From: an uncultured Eubacteriales bacterium
GTDB taxonomy: Bacteria > Bacillota > Clostridia > Oscillospirales > CAG-382
NCBI GenBank assembly: GCA_934444485.1
Contig: CAKSCN010000005.1
Span: 1 to 36,911, forward strand
DNA length: 36,911 nt
Direction of reading: 5' to 3'
In this document: in pieces, positions 31,214 through 36,562 of the stretch
How positions within the stretch are numbered: the first letter of the stretch is position 1
Layout of the letters: every line of letters begins with the position of its first letter
The notes under the pieces: generated by a model
The model's database searches: none
Seen by the model: only the letters and a program-made list of their open reading frames with translations
What the model was told of the DNA's origin: nothing
Position numbers and translations under genes: made by a program

Positions 31214-31242
31214 AGCATACACTATTTAGTGTGGTTTGTTAA
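31214..31242 (-). promoter_or_regulatory. Leftward promoter with palindromic spacer
   Basis: Minus strand: -35 TTAACA (31237-31242), 17-bp spacer, -10 TATGCT (31214-31219). The spacer contains ACACTA-AA-TAGTGT. The upstream word ACCTATTAACAAACC is nearly the same as at the promoter 2577-2605 (ACCTATTGACAAACC), so the two share a common design with different operators. Confidence 0.65.
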
Positions 31243-31400
31243 TAGGTTTGTCAATCTTTCTTTAAGTTTACAAATGCTGTTTATCAAATCATTTTCGGCA
31301 TTTGCCTAAAATGCACTTCCCTGTCAATATGTTTGTAAATCAGTTTACCAATGCGTTGAAAAATGTTTATTTAGACGTTTGTCAATATTTAGAAAACATC

Positions 31401-31429
31401 TTGACAAGGCATGACAGATAGCTTAAAAT
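31401..31429 (+). promoter_or_regulatory. Rightward promoter upstream of iterons
   Basis: TTGACA (31401-31406), 17-bp spacer, TAAAAT (31424-31429), directed to rep through the iteron block. Transcript would begin near 31436. Rep binding to the iterons downstream could block this RNA, as in other iteron plasmids. The surrounding region 31035-31600 is AT-rich, contains several TTGACA words on both strands and holds no gene that I can support. Confidence 0.6.
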
Positions 31430-31600
31430 TACAATATGGTAAAAATTTTCTCTTCCTGCTTACTAACCGCATATTCGCTTTTGAGTTTTCAACAGGCAAA
31501 ATTTATGCGCTTTAGTTCGTGAAACAACATACTTATTACTTTTATAAGAAATACTTATTATTTTACTATTTTTATATAATTAAAGTAAGGAAATGTAAAA

Positions 31601-31705
31601 CAGGACACTTAGTAACGATAAACAGGACATTTGGTAACGGATAGCAGGACATTTGGTAACTGTAAAACAGGACACTTAGTAACGATAAACAGGACATTTG
31701 GTAAC
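31601..31705 (+). repeat. Five iterons (replication origin)
   Basis: Direct repeats of CAGGACAYTTRGTAAC at 31601-31616, 31623-31638, 31645-31660, 31668-31683 and 31690-31705. Starts are 22, 22, 23 and 22 bp apart, i.e. two helical turns, so Rep molecules would bind one face of the DNA. Two subtypes alternate (CACTTAGTAAC and CATTTGGTAAC). Placed ~100 bp before the Rep_3 gene: a classical iteron origin. Confidence 0.9.
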
Positions 31706-31746
31706 TGTAAAACCGAGAAAACACACGGGAAAATTGTTCTTTTGCA

Positions 31747-31792
31747 GTTTTCAACAATGTTTTCAACAAGGTTTTACACAGAGTTTTCAACA
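31747..31792 (+). repeat. Four 12-bp direct repeats next to rep
   Basis: GTTTTCAACA (third copy GTTTTACACA) starting at 31747, 31759, 31771 and 31783, with perfect 12-bp period, ending next to the rep start. A single further copy is at 31485. They may be DnaA-type sites, a melting region, or operators for rep autoregulation. Confidence 0.85.
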
Positions 31793-31806
31793 TGAAGGGA
31801 GTAACC

Positions 31807-32499
31807 ATGGAAAATAGCGATAAAAAAATTAATAATTTGGTTGTCAAAAAGAACGAACTAATTCAAAAGTCAAGATACGGAATGACAACACAGGAGCAAA
31901 AAGTCATATTGTATACGATAAGCAAGGTAAAACCAGATGATAAAGAACTTTATGAGTATGATTTCAATCTGCAAGATATGTGTAAAGCACTTGGAATTAC
32001 TCAAAACGGCAAGAATTACAAGAATCTCCGTGAAACGCTGCAATCAATACGCGACAAGTCATTCTGGATAGTGGACGGAAATGTAAGAAAGCTATGCGCA
32101 TGGATTTCGGGTGCGGAAATATACGAAAATGAATCGCGGGTTAGGATTCAGCTTGACAAGCGGTTAGCGCCTTATTTGCTCGAACTCAAAGAATCGTATA
32201 CGGCATATCAGCTTCAAACCGTGTTAAACATGGAATCGAAACACACTATACGTTTGTACGAGATACTTAAAAGCTATGCCAATATAGGCGAGTACACCGT
32301 TTCTGTTGAAAATTTGAAAACGCTTATGCAAATAGGCGGTTATTCGGATTTTATTGATTTTCGCAAGCGCATAATCGACACTGCCGTTGACGAAATTAAC
32401 GCCGTTAGTGATTTGCGTGTAGCCTATGAGCCGACACGGACGGGAAGAAGTATAACTCACATTAAATTCTCAATCACAAAAGCAAGGAGTAATCCATGA
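31807..32499 (+). CDS. repB: Rep_3-family plasmid replication initiator
   Basis: 230 residues with the two winged-helix arrangement of the Rep_3 (RepB/RepA/RepE) family: KKNELIQKSRYGMTTQEQKVILYTISK at the N terminus, LQDMCKALGI, then the second winged helix with SKHTIRLYEILKSYANIGEYTVSVENLKTLMQIG (about 145-180) and DFRKRIIDTAVDEINAVSDLRV. It binds the iterons upstream and opens the origin. ATG 31807 follows AAGGGAG; a start at 31792 has no ribosome site and overlaps the last 12-bp repeat. Overlaps the next gene by 4 nt. Confidence 0.93.
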   Translation: MENSDKKINNLVVKKNELIQKSRYGMTTQEQKVILYTISKVKPDDKELYEYDFNLQDMCKALGITQNGKNYKNLRETLQSIRDKSFWIVDGNVRKLCAWISGAEIYENESRVRIQLDKRLAPYLLELKESYTAYQLQTVLNMESKHTIRLYEILKSYANIGEYTVSVENLKTLMQIGGYSDFIDFRKRIIDTAVDEINAVSDLRVAYEPTRTGRSITHIKFSITKARSNP

Positions 32500-33113
32500 A
32501 ATACCTCACAATAGCCGAATTCGCCGACAGAGCCGGAGTGACAAGTCAATCGGTATATCAAAGAATTAAGCGGAACGGTCTTGAAGAATATATAGTGACA
32601 AGCGAGGACGGAGTAAAAAGAATCTCCGAGGATGCATTGAAACTATATAGCAACTCAAAAAAACAAGAAGCAGTTGTGGAAACCGTGTGTGACGCGCCAC
32701 AGGCTTGTGAGAACGAAGAAAACGAAGGATGCGAGTGTTTGAGCGCAGGAACAATAAAGGGCCTACAGGAGACTGTAGAAGCTCTCAGAAACGTAATTGA
32801 CAGACAGGCAGACGAGCTGAAACAGAAGACGGAAATGCTTGACGAACGTGATAAGCAGATTGCAGACTATGCCAGCAAGTTTGCCGAACTCGCCCACAAT
32901 GCGTTACAAACCGCTGTGCAGGCGCAAACGCTCCATGCGGTCAGTGAATCCGACAAGTTTGTTAATGCACCTCAGAACGTCTCCCAGAACGCCACAGTTG
33001 GTAAAAAAACTGTGGCAGACGAGAATGACGTTGAATCAACAAACGAATCCGATGTTGAACAAGGTAACAAGCGTAAGTTGAATTGGTTTGCAAAGCTGTT
33101 TAGTAAACATTAA
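32496..33113 (+). CDS. HTH and coiled-coil plasmid accessory protein
   Basis: 205 residues. N-terminal MerR-like/excisionase-type HTH (YLTIAEFADRAGVTSQSVYQRIKRNG, about 3-28) with wing YIVTSEDGVKRISEDAL, an acidic linker, and a coiled coil at about 86-145 (IKGLQETVEALRNVIDRQADELKQ). C-terminal tail is polar, closing in RKLNWFAKLFSKH, which could be an amphipathic membrane-contact helix. HTH plus coiled-coil proteins coupled to rep are found in Rep_3 plasmids, where they serve in copy control or segregation. ATGA overlap with rep. Confidence 0.75.
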   Translation: MKYLTIAEFADRAGVTSQSVYQRIKRNGLEEYIVTSEDGVKRISEDALKLYSNSKKQEAVVETVCDAPQACENEENEGCECLSAGTIKGLQETVEALRNVIDRQADELKQKTEMLDERDKQIADYASKFAELAHNALQTAVQAQTLHAVSESDKFVNAPQNVSQNATVGKKTVADENDVESTNESDVEQGNKRKLNWFAKLFSKH

Positions 33114-33138
33114 ACGTTACTAAACGTTGACAGATATG

Positions 33139-33167
33139 TTGACAAACGCGTTTAAACGTGCTATAAT
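33139..33167 (+). promoter_or_regulatory. Perfect promoter of the noncoding RNA locus
   Basis: TTGACA (33139-33144), 17-bp spacer, TATAAT (33162-33167). The spacer holds the palindrome CGTTTAAACG (33149-33158). Two upstream TAAACGTT words (33111-33118, 33121-33128) may be additional half-sites. Start of transcription would be about 33174. Confidence 0.9.
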
Positions 33168-33271
33168 ATTGTTGTGGAACGATGAACTCTGGTTGTTCTT
33201 CATATTGAAACCCCTTTCTTTTAAAATATCCGAGCAATGCAGATGAATCCGCTGTGTGACCGCTCGGGTAT

Positions 33272-33340
33272 CGCGCCTATACGTTCAACGGCAGACGATA
33301 CCATAACGTGTACAACGGCGGTTCAACTCCGCAAGGCGCG
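33272..33340 (+). tRNA. tRNA-like element 1 (noncanonical)
   Basis: 69 nt. Acceptor-like stem of 7 perfect pairs (CGCGCCT with AGGCGCG), D arm CGTT/GACG with a GG in the loop, and a T arm GCGG-TTCAACT-CCGC. The anticodon arm is about 4 nt short: only ATAC/GTGT with loop CATAAC can form, lacking the usual U33 and 7-nt loop. CAT in the loop recalls Met tRNA. No encoded CCA (AAT follows). Either a degenerate tRNA or a mimic. Confidence 0.5.
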
Positions 33341-33412
33341 AATTGACATGACTGCGTTCCTTTCGGTCTTGTTTTTCGTTTTTGGCGACGGTTCGTAAGG
33401 GCTGTCGCGCAC

Positions 33413-33479
33413 GGGAACGGCGAATCGGTTGTATGGCGGTCAAAAGGCTACCTTTGAGGGTTCAAATCCCTCCGTTTCC
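33413..33479 (+). tRNA. tRNA-like element 2 (noncanonical)
   Basis: 67 nt. Acceptor-like stem GGGAACG/CGTTTCC (one G-T), perfect T arm GAGGG-TTCAAAT-CCCTC. The middle is 5-6 nt too short: AAAGG-CTA-CCTTT forms a stem with a triloop, or TCAAA/TTTGA with an 8-nt loop; no regular D stem is visible. No anticodon can be assigned with confidence. Shares design with element 1, about 140 nt upstream. Confidence 0.5.
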
Positions 33480-33527
33480 TTTCGTGACTTCTGTCATGTT
33501 CCTCCTTTGTTTATGAATTTGCTGTGT

Positions 33528-33561
33528 AAAAGAGCACTCTTCTGGATGGGGTGCTCTTTTA
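33528..33561 (+). terminator. Terminator of the noncoding RNA locus
   Basis: 10-bp perfect stem AAAAGAGCAC (33528-33537) with GTGCTCTTTT (33551-33560) and a 13-nt loop, ending in T tract. Works in both directions. Confidence 0.87.
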
Positions 33562-33743
33562 CGTTGTTAAATGTTTGTCAACATTGAATGTGCGCCGATA
33601 AGCGCATAAATTTGTCGAATGTAAAACGAATATATTTTTGTATCTGATTTTAATACTGAATATTAAACTCGGCTATTGCCTTCTCTCGAAAAGCATGTTA
33701 CACTTGAATTAGAAAATATTACCAACAAAGAAGGGACAGACAG

Positions 33744-33860
33744 ATGAAGCATTGCAGATTTGAGTTAGCAAATATCGTAAGCAAACTAAACGACAAAGGC
33801 ATAATCCTTCTTTTGCGCTTCGCGAAACTTCTCGAGAAAAATAAAAAACTTCTCAAGTAA
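33744..33860 (+). CDS. Tiny helical protein, 38 aa
   Basis: Encodes MKHCRFELANIVSKLNDKGI and eighteen more residues ending KKLLK; the helix ILLLRFAKLLEKNKKLL is strongly amphipathic and basic. AAGGGACAGACAG lies before ATG, giving a fair ribosome site. A promoter TTGCCT (33676-33681), 17 bp, TACACT (33699-33704) lies upstream. It could be a peptide toxin or a small regulator similar in form to the next gene. Unassigned. Confidence 0.55.
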   Translation: MKHCRFELANIVSKLNDKGIILLLRFAKLLEKNKKLLK

Positions 33861-33883
33861 ACACATTTTCTTCACAAAAGCTA

Positions 33884-33912
33884 TTTACAAACAAGCGTTC
33901 GTGTGATATAAT
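33884..33912 (+). promoter_or_regulatory. Promoter of the 54-aa gene
   Basis: TTTACA (33884-33889), 17-bp spacer, TATAAT (33907-33912); AAGGGAAG ribosome site and ATG follow at 33943. Confidence 0.8.
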
Positions 33913-33942
33913 CGACAGCAGAATAAAGAAGGGAAGTGCAAA

Positions 33943-34107
33943 ATGAAGGAACAAATTATAACCGAGATAGCCGAGATACTACAAAGCTACTCCGAGGAAC
34001 GGCTAAAGCTGATTGTGCGGCTTGTAACAGTTCTCGCCGCAGCAACCGACAGAACAGCGGGACTTTCGGAGAAAGCCGTACTAAGCATTGCAAGACACGC
34101 AAAATAG
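33943..34107 (+). CDS. Small helical protein, 54 aa
   Basis: 54 residues: KEQIITEIAEILQSYSEERLKLIVRLVTVLAAATD then a short Ser/Ala helix. It has its own promoter and terminator, so it is an independent unit, and shares with the 38-aa protein upstream the pattern of a hydrophobic helix after a short polar turn (Leu-x-x-Leu-Ile/Leu-x-Arg). Such peptides occur around plasmid regions of gut Firmicutes. Role unknown; small regulator or toxin-antitoxin part are possibilities. Confidence 0.65.
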   Translation: MKEQIITEIAEILQSYSEERLKLIVRLVTVLAAATDRTAGLSEKAVLSIARHAK

Positions 34108-34110
34108 AAA

Positions 34111-34145
34111 AGAGCAGGGAAGTGATTCCTTGCTCTCTTTTTTAT
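34111..34145. terminator. Convergent bidirectional terminator
   Basis: AGAGCAGGGAA (34111-34121) pairs with TTCCTTGCTCT (34126-34136), 11 bp including one G-T, GTGA loop, followed by a T run; A run on the other side. Separates the rightward 54-aa gene from the leftward zinc-ribbon gene, whose stop lies inside it. Confidence 0.85.
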
Positions 34146-34330
34146 TTGGCTTTTCTTCCACAAATTTTAGCCCAGTGCTTTACGAACCATGCTTTAAATT
34201 CTGGGCAATCAGTATTTGAACAACGACGCGCTCTGAATAGCTGAGTTCCTTGGTATTTGCATTTTTCGCGTCCGCACGGATAATCTGGGAATAGTTTTTG
34301 TATCTGTTCCAATGTGGGCGGTTCTTTCAT
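34142..34330 (-). CDS. Small Cys-rich zinc-ribbon-like protein
   Basis: 62 residues. Six Cys: CGREKCKY, then RRCSNTDCPEFKAWF and KHWAKICG, compatible with one zinc ribbon (two Cys pairs). ATG 34330 is chosen because GAGG is 5 nt upstream. Last gene of the leftward replication operon, after SSB. Might bind nucleic acid or modulate a partner; family not recognised. Confidence 0.65.
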   Translation of the reverse strand: MKEPPTLEQIQKLFPDYPCGREKCKYQGTQLFRARRCSNTDCPEFKAWFVKHWAKICGRKAK

Positions 34331-34373
34331 TTGCACCTCGTCTTTCTCGTCTTTTGTACGGGAGACGTAACCC

Positions 34374-34841
34374 TCAATTAAAAGGCAGTTCTTCCGAATC
34401 GGGGTTTATGTCCTCGAACGTGGGTGTGGTGGCGGCTGTTTTCGGTTGGGTGTATGCGTCGGGGATGTAGCTTGACTGCGGTGCGGCTTGCGGTTGCGGC
34501 ATTTCCGACTTTGCGTCAACGAAATGTGCTTCGTCAGCGACAATTTCAGTAGCGAAACGCTTCTGTCCCTGCTGGTCAGTCCATGTTCTTGTCTGAAGGG
34601 TTCCGACTACGCAGATGGAGCTTGCTTTTCTGAAATAGCGCGTGATGAATTCAGCCGTTTGTCTCCATGCGGTTATATTGAAGAAGTCCGCTTTAGTTTC
34701 CTCTCCGTCTTTGCCGGAGTAACGTCTGTTGACCGCAACGGTAAATGATGTTACGGAAATTCCGCTCGGAGTGGTTTTGAGTTCGGGGTCTGCCGTCAAA
34801 CGTCCTCCGAGGATAACGCGATTAAAATTAAAGTTTGCGAT
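34374..34841 (-). CDS. ssb: Single-stranded DNA-binding protein, apparent ATC start
   Basis: 155 residues when read from the ATC at 34841. OB fold: NFNRVILGGRLTADPEL at the N terminus, ISVTSFTVAVNRRYSGKDG, FFNITAWRQTAEFITRYF, ICVVGTLQTRTWTDQQGQKRF; then a Gln/Ala/Pro linker and the acidic tip SEELPFN that recruits partner proteins. The N-terminal strand lies upstream of the first usual start (TTG 34799, which would delete strand 1). In frame from 34841 it gives an initial residue then ANFNFNRVIL, with GGAAG 9 nt upstream. Start codon ATC is rare; a sequence error for ATG is possible. It covers replication ssDNA. Confidence 0.88.
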   Translation of the reverse strand: MANFNFNRVILGGRLTADPELKTTPSGISVTSFTVAVNRRYSGKDGEETKADFFNITAWRQTAEFITRYFRKASSICVVGTLQTRTWTDQQGQKRFATEIVADEAHFVDAKSEMPQPQAAPQSSYIPDAYTQPKTAATTPTFEDINPDSEELPFN

Positions 34842-34869
34842 AAGTCAACACTTCCTTTCAATTTCGACT

Positions 34870-35916
34870 TTACTCTTCAATGTTGTTCAACACTTCTTTA
34901 ATCCCGAACAATGCTCCGTAACCTTCGCCGTCACCTGATGTTATGATTGTCTTTACCGAGCCGTTGATTGCCTTTACTGCTTCTTTCTGAACGTCAAGTT
35001 CCTTATCGCGGAAGTATTCATCTGTAAAGGATTTCTGTTTTTCGAGTTCGGCTTCCTTTTCGAGCTTCGCCTGTTCAACCTTTGAAGCGGCGATTTTAAG
35101 TTCTGCTTCCTGTGCGGCTAAATTTGCTTCCGCTTCTCTCGTGATTTCGTAGGCTTTTGCGTCTGCTTCTGTCTGTCTCTGAAGAAGTTCCTTTTCCGAT
35201 TGAGCTTTCTGTGCGTCAACTATCTGTTGATTGATTTCGTCCTGCTTATCTCTTTCAAGCTTTGCAAGCTCGACTTCGTTCTGCGCTTCTGTCTTTCTGT
35301 CAATTTTTTCCGCTATATCTGTCGGGAGAATCAGAGTACCGATTTCAAGTCTGACAAGCTCTACACCGTAGGTTTCGACAAGATTCTTGCTGAGGACTTC
35401 AAAGACCTGATTCTGGATATCGCTTCGGCTTGCCTGTACATCGTAAACGGAATAGTTCTGGGTTACGGTTGACAGCTTGCCTTTTGTAAGTCCGTAGATA
35501 TCATTGTCGATAATTGAATCAAACGACTTTGTACCGAACGATTTTATAATTTTTTCGATATCTATCGGACGAACGCTTATATAGATATCCGCGTCGATAT
35601 TCTTACCTTCCTGAGATGCTATCTGCATTGACATATCTTTCTTATTGTCGCCCTCGCCGATGTTTGTCCAGTTCTTTGAGACGATTGTTGTGGGATATGT
35701 AATGACCTCTTGTGTAAAGGGATTAATTGAGATTCTGCCTGTACGCTCGGTATTGAGAACCGATGTGCCGGGAATTACGTTATCTTCTGCGGTTGCCGTT
35801 CTGTCGTAGACGTAGCCGACATATCCGGCGGGGATTGTTTCGTGTGTTACTGCGTAGCCGACTATACAAGCAACTGCTACGCATACAGTAACTATTACAC
35901 CTATAATCTGTTTCAT
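34870..35916 (-). CDS. SPFH/band-7 (prohibitin-like) membrane protein
   Basis: 348 residues. One N-terminal transmembrane helix (IIGVIVTVCVAVACIVGYAV), then a band-7 domain: TIPAGYVGYVYDRTA, VIPGTSVL, TQEVITYPTTI, ADIYISVRPIDIEKIIKSFG, VETYGVELVRLEIGTLILP. A long Glu/Lys/Gln/Ala coiled coil (about 210-310) and a small globular end follow. The family (stomatin, prohibitin, HflK/C) forms ring cages at the membrane and often controls proteases such as FtsH. In a phage it may modify the host membrane, replication site or lysogeny decision. Overlaps the 39-aa membrane gene by 4 nt. Confidence 0.88.
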   Translation of the reverse strand: MKQIIGVIVTVCVAVACIVGYAVTHETIPAGYVGYVYDRTATAEDNVIPGTSVLNTERTGRISINPFTQEVITYPTTIVSKNWTNIGEGDNKKDMSMQIASQEGKNIDADIYISVRPIDIEKIIKSFGTKSFDSIIDNDIYGLTKGKLSTVTQNYSVYDVQASRSDIQNQVFEVLSKNLVETYGVELVRLEIGTLILPTDIAEKIDRKTEAQNEVELAKLERDKQDEINQQIVDAQKAQSEKELLQRQTEADAKAYEITREAEANLAAQEAELKIAASKVEQAKLEKEAELEKQKSFTDEYFRDKELDVQKEAVKAINGSVKTIITSGDGEGYGALFGIKEVLNNIEE

Positions 35917-36032
35917 TTTTCGTTATCTCCTTTATCGTTTAAGTTTTTGAAAAAGTTTATTATGTTTTCTCCCTCGAACAAACCGAGAGAAACTGCGGCT
36001 ATAATTATGGCGATAATTCCTCTTATTGGCAT
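35913..36032 (-). CDS. 39-aa membrane peptide coupled to the SPFH gene
   Basis: Encodes MPIRGIIAIIIAAVSLGLFE and nineteen more residues, ending GDNEK. A hydrophobic helix (residues 5-18) and a polar tail. AGGAGATAAATT before ATG and an ATGA overlap with the SPFH gene, whose own AAAGGAG lies inside its coding end. Membrane partner of the SPFH ring is the natural guess. Confidence 0.65.
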   Translation of the reverse strand: MPIRGIIAIIIAAVSLGLFEGENIINFFKNLNDKGDNEK

Positions 36033-36042
36033 AATTTATCTC

Positions 36043-36231
36043 CTATGTTTTCAGCAGTAATGTAGCGGCTATGACTTGCAATGCAACAAAAGCGTAAATC
36101 ACAAACAGTGTACTTGGCTTCGCGTTTTTTGCGCTCTTCACGCCTTTTGCCCTAAGAACTTCAACTGCGCCGTAAATAAGCACAGCGCACAGATACAGCA
36201 GTATTGCGACGATTATTTTAATTATCTGCAT
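36043..36231 (-). CDS. Small two-helix membrane protein, 62 aa
   Basis: 62 residues: IIKIIVAILLYLCAVLIYGAVEV, a basic loop LRAKGVKSAKNAKPS, and TLFVIYAFVALQVIAATLLL. Hairpin topology with the positive loop inside the cell. GAGGTG upstream of ATG. Directly before the 39-aa peptide and SPFH gene, so the three probably form one membrane module. No family recognised. Confidence 0.68.
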   Translation of the reverse strand: MQIIKIIVAILLYLCAVLIYGAVEVLRAKGVKSAKNAKPSTLFVIYAFVALQVIAATLLLKT

Positions 36232-36244
36232 TGATTCACCTCAA

Positions 36245-36556
36245 TCAAACGCCGCCACGGAATTCAATATCCGTTGCGCAAGCCATATAGCCTATAGCGT
36301 CAATAAAGCTGTCGTAGTTCTCGAAATAGCTTGTCTCCATGCGTCCGAGTTTGAACAGCACCATAAGTATTGCTACGTCTCGCGCATCTAAATCGCAGTC
36401 CGCACCGAGTGTAACGCAATTGTGCTTGATATAGGTTGTCCAGTAGTCGGCTATTTTCTCAAAGCTGTCTTCCGGCTCGCCGTACTGCTCGTTGCGGTCG
36501 TTGCAGATTATCTTCTTTACTTCGTTAAGGATTGTCTCGCGGTTTTCTTTGCTCAT
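36245..36556 (-). CDS. DUF6378-like phage protein
   Basis: 103 residues, helical: RETILNEVKKIICNDRNEQYGEPEDSFEKIADYWTTYI, then ARDVAILMVLFKLGRMETS and DSFIDAIGYMACATDIE. The R-x-E-x-Y-G-x-P-x-x-S-F core and the acidic helix are those of the DUF6378 group seen beside phage replication and nucleotide genes; a link with MazG-like nucleotide pyrophosphohydrolases has some sense in the helix pattern, but is not proved. Member of the leftward replication operon. Confidence 0.72.
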   Translation of the reverse strand: MSKENRETILNEVKKIICNDRNEQYGEPEDSFEKIADYWTTYIKHNCVTLGADCDLDARDVAILMVLFKLGRMETSYFENYDSFIDAIGYMACATDIEFRGGV

Positions 36557-36562
36557 AATGGT

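Larger units (their letters stand above)
33174..33561 (+). ncRNA. Structured ~385-nt noncoding transcript
   Basis: Between a consensus promoter and an intrinsic terminator there is no reading frame with a ribosome site, but dense RNA structure: ATGAA/TTCAT hairpin near 33182-33203; a 10-bp stem 33226-33235 with 33262-33271 (one G-T); a 69-nt tRNA-like element 33272-33340; a 7-bp stem GCGACGG/CTGTCGC (33385-33391, 33402-33408); a second 67-nt tRNA-like element 33413-33479; then CCTCCTTT (33501-33508) and the terminator. It follows the replication genes. RNase P or RNase Z cutting at the tRNA-like parts would yield several small RNAs. Function unknown. Confidence 0.7.

Noticed and set aside
31436..31522. 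28-aa frame whose ATG coincides with the predicted start of the promoter at 31401-31429
   Set aside because: Would be leaderless, no family features; more likely untranslated origin leader.
31572..31847. Minus-strand 91-aa frame over the iterons
   Set aside because: It is the translation of the iteron repeats (repeated YSYQMSC/VTKCPV units) and overlaps rep; no ribosome site.
33226..33271. A third tRNA in the RNA locus
   Set aside because: A good 10-bp stem exists but no T loop (TTCRA) or D loop features; only a hairpin.
33272..33340. Ordinary functional tRNA-Met
   Set aside because: CAT is present but the anticodon loop is 6 nt, lacks U33 and the arm is too short; I report it only as tRNA-like.
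33501..33508. CCTCCTTT in the noncoding RNA, identical to the 16S anti-SD core
   Set aside because: An 8-nt match is likely by chance; kept only as part of the RNA description.
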